This document shows, in pieces, positions 1 through 8,112 of a stretch of 64,000 nucleotides of DNA (its first letter is position 1; every line of letters starts with the position of its first letter). The notes under the pieces are model-generated. The model searched no databases. It saw only the letters and a list, made by a program, of their open reading frames with translations, and was not told the origin of the DNA. The translations under genes were made by a program, and so were the position numbers. The stretch comes from Arsukibacterium sp. UBA5043 (GTDB lineage Bacteria; Pseudomonadota; Gammaproteobacteria; Enterobacterales; Alteromonadaceae), in NCBI GenBank assembly GCA_002415085.1, contig DIBV01000017.1:124001-188000 (forward strand), written 5' to 3'.

Positions 1-1
1 T

Positions 2-1075
2 AAAGAACGGGAAAAAACCGTGCTGACCTTTCCGGTCGTCACCGTGGCCATGTTAACCAATAATGGTCAGTGCAAAGATAAAGCCTTTGCCAATGACATT
101 GCCCGGGAAATGGCTGCCGGTAACGCTTTCTTTGTTTATCAATCAGAAAATGCCGACTCACTGGCCAGCTGCTGCCGTTTGCGTAGTGAAATCAGCGATA
201 ACACCTTTTCCTATTCGTTAGGGGCCGGCGGAGTCGCCACCGGCTCAATCAATGTAATTACTATTAATATGAACCGGCTGGTGCAGGATGGCCGGGATTT
301 AGCAACCGAAGTCAGTAAAATTCATAAATATCAGGTGGCTTATCGTAGGTTAATGGAAGAGTACCAAGCGGCAGGGTTGCTGACCGTTTACGATGCCGGC
401 TTTATCAGCCTGGATAAGCAATTTTTAACCATTGGTATCAACGGCATGGTAGAAGCAGCCGAGTCACAGGGCTTAACTGCCAGCAATAACCCCGACTACA
501 TTAACTTTGTGCAACAACAGCTGAAAATCATTTTTGATGCCAATAAAGCGGCTAAAGTTGAATATGGCTATATGTTTAACACCGAGTTTGTACCGGCAGA
601 AAACCTTGGCGTTAAGAATGCCAAATGGGACCGTGAGGATGGCTACCTGGTGCCGCGGGATTGCTATAACTCGTATTTTTACGTAGTAGAAGATGAGCAA
701 AGCAACACCCTGGATAAATTTCAGCTGCACGGCCGCGAGCTACTGGATTACCTCGACGGCGGCTCTGCCCTGCATTTAAATCTGGAGGAAAGGTTAGATC
801 AGACCGGCTACCTGCAACTACTGAATATCGCCGCCCAAACCGGATGCAACTATTTTTGCGTCAACGTCAAAATTACCATCTGTAATCATTGCGAAACCAT
901 CGACAAGCGCACGTTATGCGCCTGCCCCAGTTGCGGCAGTAACGATATTGATTACGGCACCCGGGTTATCGGTTATTTAAAACGGGTATCGGCCTTTAGC
1001 CGTGGCCGCCGCCAGGAGCACAAGCTGCGCCACTATGAAAGAACGAACAATACCGGTTTAAACCGCGCCAGATAA
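2..1075 (+). CDS. nrdD: Anaerobic ribonucleoside-triphosphate reductase, C-terminal part
   Basis: Class III ribonucleotide reductase, which makes deoxynucleotides without oxygen using a glycyl radical. The reading frame is open to the first base, so the gene starts upstream of the window. The seen part carries the family's LGAGGVATGSINVITINMNR segment and the C-terminal zinc site, with two Cys pairs (CNHC and CPSC), followed by TRVIGYLKRVSAFS. The glycine in RVIGY is the expected radical-bearing residue. The 3' end overlaps the end of the convergent sirB2-like gene by about 40 bp. An nrdG activase gene does not follow directly. It fits the anaerobic theme of the next 23 kb. Confidence 0.95.
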   Translation, partial: KEREKTVLTFPVVTVAMLTNNGQCKDKAFANDIAREMAAGNAFFVYQSENADSLASCCRLRSEISDNTFSYSLGAGGVATGSINVITINMNRLVQDGRDLATEVSKIHKYQVAYRRLMEEYQAAGLLTVYDAGFISLDKQFLTIGINGMVEAAESQGLTASNNPDYINFVQQQLKIIFDANKAAKVEYGYMFNTEFVPAENLGVKNAKWDREDGYLVPRDCYNSYFYVVEDEQSNTLDKFQLHGRELLDYLDGGSALHLNLEERLDQTGYLQLLNIAAQTGCNYFCVNVKITICNHCETIDKRTLCACPSCGSNDIDYGTRVIGYLKRVSAFSRGRRQEHKLRHYERTNNTGLNRAR

Positions 1076-1419
1076 AAAATTCCGGCCAGCTGAGCCAGCG
1101 CCAACACTGCGCAGATTGCGCGTGTTGGCACTGCCAGGCTTGGCTTTAACGCCCCGACACCAAAACCAATATAGCCGAGCAATAGCAGAATTTTAAAACC
1201 CAGCCACTGGTGAGTAAAAGGCTGCCAGGGGCCTATGGCTAACAGCGTAAACGCTAATGTCAGTAGCAGGGTGTCATTAATATGTGGTAAACGCCGCAGT
1301 GGGCTATGCCGCCACTGCGGTTTACCGGTCACGTCCAGCAATAAACGGCCAATAAACAAGGTGGCGCTTAAAAACGCACACAGCATGTGTAAGTGTTTTA
1401 GCGGTAAATAGTATTCCAT
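1033..1419 (-). CDS. SirB2-family inner-membrane protein
   Basis: Small integral membrane protein of about 128 residues with four hydrophobic segments and the SirB2 opening pattern (YLPLKHLHMLCAFLSATLF, then an Arg and WRHSPLRRLPHINDTLLL). The family is common in Gammaproteobacteria and its biochemical role is not settled. I chose the ATG at 1419 because a GAGG Shine-Dalgarno lies 8 nt upstream; an in-frame ATG at 1443 lacks one. The 3' end overlaps nrdD tail to tail. Confidence 0.8.
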   Translation of the reverse strand: MEYYLPLKHLHMLCAFLSATLFIGRLLLDVTGKPQWRHSPLRRLPHINDTLLLTLAFTLLAIGPWQPFTHQWLGFKILLLLGYIGFGVGALKPSLAVPTRAICAVLALAQLAGIFYLARFKPVLFVLS

Positions 1420-1535
1420 CAGTAGGGCCTCAAAACTGCGCATCAGCAGTGCACTTAGGCGCTACCTTAAAACAACCGGGCTGCTATGCCTATATCGCTA
1501 AAGTGGTAGAAAGCACCCTGCCTGCGAAGCTGTCG

Positions 1536-1591
1536 GGTCATTTTGACCCAAAGAGTTAATTACACCCAACCCTGCTCAGGTTAAAACTACC
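1536..1591 (+). promoter_or_regulatory. Three NorR-type enhancer boxes upstream of norB
   Basis: Three copies of the NorR half-site arrangement GT-N7-AC are seen: GGTCATTTTGACC (1536-1548), GTTAATTACAC (1555-1565) and GGTTAAAACTACC (1579-1591). The first and third are full GGT-N7-ACC sites. Triple boxes upstream of a sigma-54 promoter are the known arrangement at E. coli norVW. They lie about 54-105 bp from the -24 element at 1644. Confidence 0.85.
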
Positions 1592-1643
1592 CTGCCGTGT
1601 AAACTAAAACAGATAAAATCATTAAAAACAGAAGCTTAACCTT

Positions 1644-1658
1644 TGGCTTGATTCTTGT
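1644..1658 (+). promoter_or_regulatory. Sigma-54 promoter of norB
   Basis: TGGCTTGATTCTTGT matches the -24/-12 consensus TGGCACG-N4-TTGC: the GG is followed by exactly 10 bases and then GT in place of GC. It sits just downstream of three NorR boxes and about 95 bp upstream of norB. The expected start of transcription is near 1670. Confidence 0.8.
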
Positions 1659-1710
1659 AATAGCAGCGCAGGCAGGTGACGCCCTGCCGATAAAAAAACA
1701 GGAGTGAAGT

Positions 1711-1767
1711 ATGAGATTTGGGCGCAATAACAATTATGTAAGGGGGCTATATGGCCGGATATCGTAA
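1711..1767 (+). CDS. Possible 18-residue leader ORF overlapping the norB start
   Basis: An ATG at 1711 has a GGAG Shine-Dalgarno 6 nt upstream and opens an 18-codon frame (MRFGRNNNYVRGLYGRIS) ending at 1767, which is 17 bp inside norB in another frame. norB itself has an AGGGGG site lying inside this small ORF. The arrangement suggests translational coupling or a leader peptide. It may also be chance; the only evidence is position and the ribosome-binding site. Confidence 0.35.
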   Translation: MRFGRNNNYVRGLYGRIS

Positions 1768-4018
1768 ACTCTGGTGGCTGCTAATTGGCATCCTGGCGAT
1801 AACTTTCTCGGTATTGGGCTATTTTGGCGCTGAGGTTTACCGCTCGGCCCCGCCTATCCCGGCTAAGGTAGTGAATCAGCAAGGGCAAGTGCTGATGACC
1901 AATGAGACTATTTTAAACGGTCAGACAGCCTGGCAATCGGTCGGTGGTATGCAGTTGGGTTCAATCTGGGGCCATGGCGCTTATCAGGCACCCGACTGGA
2001 CTGCGGACTGGTTGCACCGGGAACTGCTGGCCTGGCTGGAACTGGCGGCTCTGGATGAGTATGGTCTTAGTTATACGCAACTTGACCCTGCCCAGCAAAA
2101 TGCGCTGCAGTTTGCCTTAAAACAAACCTACCGTACCAACAGCTATGACAAAGCTACGGATACGCTGCAACTTGGCGATCGCCGGGTGCAGGCTATTGAG
2201 CAAACAGCAGAGCACTATATTGCCCTGTTCGGAGATGACATTTCACTCAGTCAGACCCGTGAAAACTACGCAATGAAAAACAATACCCTGCCATCACTAA
2301 GACGGCGCCAGGAAATGACTCAGTTTTTCTTCTGGACCGCCTGGGCTGCCAGCACTGAACGCTCACCAGACAGTGCGACCTATACTAACAACTGGCCGCA
2401 TGAACCGTTAATCGATAACCGCCCGACAGCAGAAAACCTGATCTGGTCGCTGGTCAGTATTATTTTACTGATTGCCGGCGTCGGTGCGTTGATTTGGGGC
2501 TGGTCATTTTTACGCAAACATGATGAAGAAGAACCAGCAGCCCCTCAGCTTGACCCTATCGCCCGGCTTAAACTCACGCCGTCGCAAAAATCGCTGGGTA
2601 AATACATTCTGGTGGTGGTTGCGCTGTTTACCCTGCAGGTATTTTTGGGCGGCTTTACGGCACACTACACCGTGGAAGGTGATGGATTTTACGGTCTGAA
2701 TACCACCGAGTGGTTGCCCTATAGTCTGGCCCGTACCTGGCACATTCAGGCGGCGATGTTCTGGATCGCAACCGGTTTTTTAGCCGCGGGGCTGTTTTTA
2801 GCACCTATTATCAACGGTGGCAAAGATCCGAAGTATCAGAAACTGGGCGTCGATATTTTGTTCTGGGCGTTAGTGGTATTAGTCGCCGGCTCTTTTGCCG
2901 GTAACTATTTTGCCATTATGCAAATTATGCCTGAGCATTTAAGCTTCTGGTTTGGTCATCAGGGCTATGAATACATTGATATTGGCCGCTTCTGGCAAAT
3001 TATTAAGTATGTGGGTGTATTGTTCTGGCTGCTGTTAATGCTGCGGGCGATCGTGCCGGCGTTTAAAGCACCGGGTGATAAAAACCTACTGGCGTTATTT
3101 GCTGCTTCGGTCATTTGTGTCGGTTTGTTTTACGGTGCCGGCCTGTTTTATGGCGAGCGTACCCATTTATCAGTAATGGAATACTGGCGCTGGTGGGTGG
3201 TTCACCTTTGGGTAGAAGGCTTCTTTGAAGTATTCGCCACTGTGTCACTGGCATTTATTTTTCATAGCATGGGACTGGTATCACGAACCGTGGCAACCAG
3301 TGCAAGTCTGGCTTCAGCCTCATTGTTTATGCTAGGCGGTATACCTGGTACCTTCCACCACCTGTATTTCGCTGGTACCACTACCCCGGTCATGGCTGTC
3401 GGCGCTACCTTTAGTGCGCTTGAAGTGGTGCCACTGGTTGTGCTGGGTTATGAAGCCTGGGAAAACTGGCGTTTAAAAAATAAAGCGCCGTGGATGGCTG
3501 ATATTAAATGGCCGTTACTGTTTTTCGTCGCAGTGGCATTCTGGAATATGCTCGGCGCCGGCGTGTTTGGTTTTATGATTAACCCACCCATTGCGCTTTA
3601 TTACCTGCAAGGGTTAAACACCACCCCTACCCATGCCCATGCCGCGCTGTTTGGGGTGTATGGCTTCCTGGCGCTCGGGTTCTGTCTGCTCATTCTGCGT
3701 TATATCCGGCCGCAATTGGCATTTGATGAAAAACTGATGAAAACCGCATTCTGGTGGATGAATGGCGGTCTTATTCTGATGCTGTTTAGTAGTCTGCTAC
3801 CGATAGGCTTTATTCAGTTTTATGCCAGTGCTACCGAAGGCTTATGGTATGCCCGCAGCGAAGCCTTTATGCAAAGCGACATTTTGCATACCCTGCGCTG
3901 GGTGCGCACTATTGGTGACGTGATCTTTATCATCGGCGCGCTGGCGGTATCCTGGCAAGTGGTTAAAGGCGTGTTTGACAGCAACGCAGCCCAGCAGCCA
4001 CTGCAACAACCGGGCTGA
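1751..4018 (+). CDS. norB: Quinol-dependent nitric oxide reductase (qNOR)
   Basis: Reduces two NO to N2O in the inner membrane with electrons from quinol. The length of 755 residues, the N-terminal hydrophilic extension fused to the 12-TM heme-copper-oxidase-like core, and the absence of a norC gene mark the single-subunit quinol type. Visible ligands include His485 and Glu489 in VVHLWVEGFFEVF and His536-His537 in GTFHHLYFAG, the expected heme b3/FeB set. The start at 1751 has an AGGGGG site. It is transcribed alone from a sigma-54 promoter with three NorR boxes and is followed by a strong hairpin at 4034-4062, so NO-induced expression is likely. Confidence 0.96.
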   Translation: MAGYRKLWWLLIGILAITFSVLGYFGAEVYRSAPPIPAKVVNQQGQVLMTNETILNGQTAWQSVGGMQLGSIWGHGAYQAPDWTADWLHRELLAWLELAALDEYGLSYTQLDPAQQNALQFALKQTYRTNSYDKATDTLQLGDRRVQAIEQTAEHYIALFGDDISLSQTRENYAMKNNTLPSLRRRQEMTQFFFWTAWAASTERSPDSATYTNNWPHEPLIDNRPTAENLIWSLVSIILLIAGVGALIWGWSFLRKHDEEEPAAPQLDPIARLKLTPSQKSLGKYILVVVALFTLQVFLGGFTAHYTVEGDGFYGLNTTEWLPYSLARTWHIQAAMFWIATGFLAAGLFLAPIINGGKDPKYQKLGVDILFWALVVLVAGSFAGNYFAIMQIMPEHLSFWFGHQGYEYIDIGRFWQIIKYVGVLFWLLLMLRAIVPAFKAPGDKNLLALFAASVICVGLFYGAGLFYGERTHLSVMEYWRWWVVHLWVEGFFEVFATVSLAFIFHSMGLVSRTVATSASLASASLFMLGGIPGTFHHLYFAGTTTPVMAVGATFSALEVVPLVVLGYEAWENWRLKNKAPWMADIKWPLLFFVAVAFWNMLGAGVFGFMINPPIALYYLQGLNTTPTHAHAALFGVYGFLALGFCLLILRYIRPQLAFDEKLMKTAFWWMNGGLILMLFSSLLPIGFIQFYASATEGLWYARSEAFMQSDILHTLRWVRTIGDVIFIIGALAVSWQVVKGVFDSNAAQQPLQQPG

Positions 4019-4033
4019 TAGTTTCATTAACTG

Positions 4034-4062
4034 AAGACACCACAGCAAAGCTGTGGTGTCTT
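4034..4062. terminator. Bidirectional terminator between norB and the convergent operon
   Basis: A perfect 12-bp inverted repeat (AAGACACCACAG, loop CAAAG, then CTGTGGTGTCTT) lies 15 bp after the norB stop. A-rich and T-rich flanks on the two sides allow it to serve both convergent units. Confidence 0.8.
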
Positions 4063-4107
4063 AATTTAAAACTAGTTTGCAACTGCTGTTCGTTGAGACT
4101 CACCGTT

Positions 4108-4581
4108 TTAATGTTCAATAGGCAGAAACACGTCATCCTTAAAGAACTCTGGATAACGTTGTAATGCGTTGAACAAATGCACTGCACCCTGACGTTGTCT
4201 GGCTTCATCACCCGTAGCCATCGCTTGCTGACTTTGCAACATCGCCGCCAAAATTAAGTGAAACTGCGCATCAGCCTCGGGGGTTAAATCGCAGTTAGCC
4301 ACTATATGGTTGATTTCCTGCTGCAGTTTCTTGGCAAGCTGCTGGTACTGCGGTGTGCTGAAACGTTTGTGATGAATCGCATCCAGATTGCGGACGAGTC
4401 CGGCCCTTAACCGCAGCATAGCTGCACTTAAAACCTCGTCTACCGGCCATTTAGCTCCTTGATTGAGCACGAGCAGGCTGGGTACTTCGTCATCACCGTG
4501 GTGATGATGCTGATCGGGCTCTGCCAGGCAGGGAGCTGCAGACAATAAGCCTGCTAACATCACTATTGATAATGTTTTCAT
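4108..4581 (-). CDS. Exported His-rich protein of unknown function in the NorR regulon
   Basis: A 157-residue protein with a signal peptide (MKTLSIVMLAGLLSAAPCLA) and then EPDQHHHHGDDE, a His-rich stretch that could bind metal. The mature part is mostly helical, with one Cys and a basic central segment. I do not recognise a named family with confidence. It is the second gene of a two-gene operon (after 4660-4911) that leaves a sigma-54/NorR-type promoter next to norR, so a role in the NO response in the periplasm is inferred from context only. Confidence 0.7.
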   Translation of the reverse strand: MKTLSIVMLAGLLSAAPCLAEPDQHHHHGDDEVPSLLVLNQGAKWPVDEVLSAAMLRLRAGLVRNLDAIHHKRFSTPQYQQLAKKLQQEINHIVANCDLTPEADAQFHLILAAMLQSQQAMATGDEARQRQGAVHLFNALQRYPEFFKDDVFLPIEH

Positions 4582-4659
4582 CGGGTATTCTCTTGTTGGG
4601 TTACTGTCGTCTTTTCGTGGAATCTGCCTTAGATTAAGGGTTCTGCTTAGCCCCCCGCT

Positions 4660-4911
4660 TTATCCCACCTGTTGTTGCAATTCATGTTGCACGATACAAC
4701 GGCCGATGTAAGATAATTTGACTAAGGTAGCACTCAGAATCATGCTGATGTGCCCCATCAGTTGCCAATTGAATGGCACTCTGTCTGCCAGTGGATAGCA
4801 AACAACAATTGTGATCAACAAAACAACAAAAGACAACAGCAGCACCAGATTTGCTCGCTGCAACCAGGGCTTTAACGCAGCTACTTTTGTCAGATACTCA
4901 GAATTAGGCAT
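4660..4911 (-). CDS. Small two-TM membrane protein, first gene of a NorR-controlled operon
   Basis: An 83-residue protein with two hydrophobic segments (LVLLLSFVVLLITIVVCYPL and LMGHISMILSATLVKLSYIG) separated by a short charged loop. The ATG at 4911 has GGAGG 4 nt upstream; an in-frame start at 4932 has none. A His and a Cys sit in or near the second segment (MGHIS, GRCIVQH), but no known motif is recognised. Its promoter is the sigma-54 element at 4975-4989, fed by the three NorR boxes before norR. It probably acts in the membrane in the NO response; the function is unknown. Confidence 0.7.
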   Translation of the reverse strand: MPNSEYLTKVAALKPWLQRANLVLLLSFVVLLITIVVCYPLADRVPFNWQLMGHISMILSATLVKLSYIGRCIVQHELQQQVG

Positions 4912-4974
4912 AAATCCTCCAGCATAGTGCATAACATCTCTGAGCTTGACGCTCAGTATTACAAAGTTACTACT

Positions 4975-4989
4975 GCAAGCTATATACCA
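4975..4989 (-). promoter_or_regulatory. Sigma-54 promoter of the 4911-4108 operon
   Basis: On the minus strand the sequence is TGGTATATAGCTTGC: TGG, nine bases, then TTGC, the -24/-12 layout with exactly 10 bases between GG and GC. It lies about 65 bp upstream of the ATG at 4911. The three NorR boxes at 5045-5096 are 57-108 bp upstream of the -24 element, almost the same spacing as at norB. Confidence 0.75.
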
Positions 4990-5044
4990 TTATAAATAAC
5001 TATATTTAATAGCGACTTAGAAGAATCCACAATGCTAAGATGAT

Positions 5045-5096
5045 GTCTTTTTGACTCAGTTTGCGAGTCACAATGACTCTAAGATGTTTTTATGAC
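5045..5096. promoter_or_regulatory. Three NorR boxes in the norR divergent promoter
   Basis: GTCTTTTTGAC (5045-5055), GTCACAATGAC (5067-5077) and GTTTTTATGAC (5086-5096) each fit GT-N7-AC and all share the right half TGAC. They lie 35-86 bp before the norR start and upstream of the divergent sigma-54 promoter, so they can activate the operon at 4911-4108 and repress norR, as described for E. coli norR-norVW. Confidence 0.85.
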
Positions 5097-5130
5097 ACAA
5101 TAACTAACAGCTTCATATTTTAAGGTAACC

Positions 5131-6699
5131 ATGTCTGATATCAACACCACTCTGTTGTTAAAAGTTGCGCTAGACTTGGCTAACAGCCTAAACAGTCAGG
5201 ATCGTTTTGGTCGTTTACTCAGTTCTGTACGAAAAGCAATTCCCTGTGATGCACTTGTTATTTTAAGCCTGCAAGGCGAGAGCCTGAAACCCCTGGCAGC
5301 ACAGGGCCTAGCCCCCGATGCTTTAGGCCGGCGGTTTGCGTTAAAAGAACACCCCAGACTTGCCGCAATTTGTCAAAGTGATCAACCGCTCCATTTTAGC
5401 GAGGATTCAGCTTTACCTGATCCGTATGACGGATTACTGCTGGCAAAAAGCGGCCATTTGCCGGTGCATTCCTGCATGGGCCTGCCACTGTACTCTGACC
5501 AATCGTTAATTGGAGTTTTGACGCTGGATAGCCTTACCCCAAATATGTTCTCCGCTATTCCAGATCGTAGCTTGCAATTAATTAGTGCATTGGCTGCGGC
5601 TACATTAAAGACGGCATTACAGCTTAAAACTCTGGAACGCCATGTCCGGCAACGGCAGCACGTGTTACAGGAGCTGACACATCAAGCGCTTACCCGTGAT
5701 GGAGGAGAGCTAATTGGTGAAAGCCCGGCCATGCAGACATTAAAAAATGAAATTCAGTTGGTAGCAGGCTCAGACTACAGCGTTCTTATCGGGGGACCAA
5801 CCGGAGTTGGCAAAGAGTTGGTGGTTCGTACTATTCATCAGCAGTCGACGCGCCATGCCCAGCCGCTGGTACATATTAACTGTGCTTCGCTACCGGAAAC
5901 TCTGGCTGAAAGTGAGCTTTTCGGTCATTCCAGAGGGGCTTTCACCGGTGCTGAGCGAGACCGCCCGGGAAAGTTTCAGTTAGCGGATGGTGGAACCCTG
6001 TTTCTGGACGAAGTTGGTGAACTGCCATTAACCGTACAAAGTACTTTATTACGAGCATTGCAAAGTGGCGAAATTCAGCCCGTAGGCCGCGACCATGTCA
6101 GCTCAGTTGATGTGCGTGTTATCGCAGCAACTAACCGGGATTTAACTGCAGAGGTTGCTGCAGGCCGGTTTCGGGCAGATTTATACCATCGGCTCGCAGT
6201 TTATCCTATTCAAGTTCCCCCGCTTAAAGATCGAGGCTCAGACGTATTACTGTTAGCAGGTTTTTTTCTGGAACGCACCGCCCGTAAACTGAGACTGCGC
6301 CAACTTACGCTTAGTCGTCACGCGCAGGCGCATTTACTACAATACAATTGGCCTGGTAATGTGCGGGAACTGGAGCACGTCATAAGCCGGGCGGCATTAA
6401 AGGCCAGCCAAAACTCAGTGCAAGGCGATATTATTCCTATTGAGGTAACGCATCTGGAATTGCAAACCACTAGCGATATGCCGTCGATGACCACGGCTAA
6501 AACACCAACGACCAGCATTAAAGATTTAAAAACAGCGACAGAGGATTTTCAGCGCCAGCTTATTTTATCTGCATTAAAGGTTAGTCAGGAAAACTGGACT
6601 GCTGCAGCGCGATTACTGCAGGTTGACCGCGCTAATCTGGCAAGACAAGCTAAACGGCTTGGTATCAGGTTAGAAAAACGCACTAAAATTGATAATTGA
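5131..6699 (+). CDS. norR: NorR, NO-sensing sigma-54-dependent activator (copy 1)
   Basis: Senses NO through a mononuclear iron in an N-terminal GAF domain and activates sigma-54 promoters. The order is GAF (about 1-165), AAA+ (about 190-430) and a Fis-type HTH at the C-terminus (NWTAAARLLQVDRANLARQA). The iron-site residues known from E. coli NorR can be lined up: Asp97 and Asp100 in LPDPYDGL, Cys115 in VHSCMGLPL, Asp133 in LTLD and Arg76 in HPRLAAI. Walker A is GGPTGVGKE, the sigma-54 contact loop is canonical GAFTGA (269-274), and Walker B is TLFLDE. It stands alone, divergent from the NorR-controlled pair at 4911-4108. Confidence 0.95.
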   Translation: MSDINTTLLLKVALDLANSLNSQDRFGRLLSSVRKAIPCDALVILSLQGESLKPLAAQGLAPDALGRRFALKEHPRLAAICQSDQPLHFSEDSALPDPYDGLLLAKSGHLPVHSCMGLPLYSDQSLIGVLTLDSLTPNMFSAIPDRSLQLISALAAATLKTALQLKTLERHVRQRQHVLQELTHQALTRDGGELIGESPAMQTLKNEIQLVAGSDYSVLIGGPTGVGKELVVRTIHQQSTRHAQPLVHINCASLPETLAESELFGHSRGAFTGAERDRPGKFQLADGGTLFLDEVGELPLTVQSTLLRALQSGEIQPVGRDHVSSVDVRVIAATNRDLTAEVAAGRFRADLYHRLAVYPIQVPPLKDRGSDVLLLAGFFLERTARKLRLRQLTLSRHAQAHLLQYNWPGNVRELEHVISRAALKASQNSVQGDIIPIEVTHLELQTTSDMPSMTTAKTPTTSIKDLKTATEDFQRQLILSALKVSQENWTAAARLLQVDRANLARQAKRLGIRLEKRTKIDN

Positions 6700-6774
6700 C
6701 AAGCGTTACTGCTGTCAAGTGACAAGCCTGAGAGATACCATTTCCGGTATGAACATCTTATACTTGCCTCCCTT

Positions 6775-7983
6775 TTGGTGCAGTTGCCGGATTTACATTT
6801 GCAAACTAGAGCGAAAAACCTGTTAAGTGTGATACTGGCACAACTGGGCCTGATTAAACACGACAGCCAGCGACTATCCGCCATACCACTAACCGAGCGT
6901 TTAAAGGTAGCTTTAGCGGCATTTATTGCACTGTTTATTGTCACCTTTATAAGCTTGCAACTGGCCGATCCCGCCAGCACCATAGTGCTGTTGGCATCGA
7001 TGGGCGCGTCGTCTGTATTGTTATTTGGCTTACCGAACAGTCCGTTGGCCCGGCCCTGGTCATTTGCCGCTGGCCATCTTATCTCAGCGGCGGTTGGTGT
7101 TATCTGTTCGCACCTGTTTACTGATTTGGCTTTGATGGCCGCAGTCACTATCGGCTGTGTTTTGTTTTTCATGTATATTTTTGAATGTATGCATCCTCCT
7201 GGCGGCGCCACGGCCCTGGTACCTGTTATTGCTTCAACCGACTCTGTGCTGGGTTATGATTTTTTACTCTACCCGGTAGCATTAAACGTATTTGTAATGC
7301 TGGCGGTTGCTATTTTATTGCAAAAGTTCTGGCTGAAGCGCGGCATGCAAAAACCACCACAAAAATTTGATCCGGTGCATTTGCATCACGATCAATCCCC
7401 GCTTAAGCGGCTCGGTTTACAACCAGAGGATTTAATCGACGCATTAAATAGCTTTGATACGGTAGTGGATATTAGCGAGCAGGATTTAGAAAAGCTTTAT
7501 CATCAGGCGCAACTTCATGCTTATCAGCGCAAAAGCGGTGAAATACGCTGTCGCGATATTATGTCGCGCGATTTAATTACAGTTGAACCCGATAGGGCTG
7601 TCGCTGCTGCCTGGCAGTTGCTGCGTAAACATAAAATAAGCTTGCTGCCGGTAACTGATAATCAACAGCAGCTTCTGGGCGTGGTATCGACGGTAGATTT
7701 TCTGAAAAACCTGCAGGTACCTCATTATTGGGGGTTACTGCGCCATGTTAACCAGCTGCTGTTAAAAAACCGCCACAATAAACAATACAAACGTAAAGTG
7801 GCAGAAATTATGGTGACTAAGCTAAGCGTGGCGCATGAGGATGACCATATCGCCGTTCTGGTGCCGCTGCTCTCAGATCAGGGCCGGCACCATATACCGG
7901 TGCTAAATACACAGCAGCAGCTGGTGGGAGTCATAACGCAGTCAGATCTGATTGCAGCTTTGTTTAACACCAAACTAAACTGA
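6775..7983 (+). CDS. HPP-family membrane protein with C-terminal CBS pair
   Basis: The N-terminal half has four or more TM segments and the family signature ECMHPPGGATAL; the C-terminal half carries two CBS domains (about 255-310 and 340-400), which usually bind adenine nucleotides. HPP proteins of plants and cyanobacteria have been linked to nitrite transport; applying this here is inference, supported by the norR and norB neighbourhood. The start is uncertain: the frame opens with TTG at 6775 followed directly by GTG, and no clear Shine-Dalgarno precedes either. It lies 75 bp after norR and could be co-transcribed. Confidence 0.85.
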   Translation: MVQLPDLHLQTRAKNLLSVILAQLGLIKHDSQRLSAIPLTERLKVALAAFIALFIVTFISLQLADPASTIVLLASMGASSVLLFGLPNSPLARPWSFAAGHLISAAVGVICSHLFTDLALMAAVTIGCVLFFMYIFECMHPPGGATALVPVIASTDSVLGYDFLLYPVALNVFVMLAVAILLQKFWLKRGMQKPPQKFDPVHLHHDQSPLKRLGLQPEDLIDALNSFDTVVDISEQDLEKLYHQAQLHAYQRKSGEIRCRDIMSRDLITVEPDRAVAAAWQLLRKHKISLLPVTDNQQQLLGVVSTVDFLKNLQVPHYWGLLRHVNQLLLKNRHNKQYKRKVAEIMVTKLSVAHEDDHIAVLVPLLSDQGRHHIPVLNTQQQLVGVITQSDLIAALFNTKLN

Positions 7984-8017
7984 ACGCTCTTTACTGCCGC
8001 ACTTAATGCCTGAGCCC

Positions 8018-8046
8018 TACCCCATCTGGGGTAAACCTTTACCCCT
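8018..8046. promoter_or_regulatory. NarL/NarP-type 7-2-7 site plus an extra heptamer
   Basis: TACCCCATCTGGGGTA (8018-8033) is a perfect palindrome with two TACCCCA heptamers spaced by 2 bp, the 7-2-7 arrangement of NarL/NarP sites. A further heptamer, TACCCCT, follows at 8040-8046. The site lies about 80 bp before the ATG at 8113. As an RNA it could also fold into a short hairpin, so a terminator role for the preceding gene is the alternative. Confidence 0.55.
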
Positions 8047-8112
8047 TAATACCAAAGCTTCACCCCGGCAGGCTTTGCTACACTGACCCAAATCCTTACT
8101 GAGCGTTATGAT

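Noticed and set aside
6735-6750. Inverted repeat ATACC-N6-GGTAT before the HPP-CBS gene as a NorR or NarL site
   Set aside because: Orientation is opposite to GGT-N7-ACC and spacing differs from 7-2-7; no sigma-54 element nearby.
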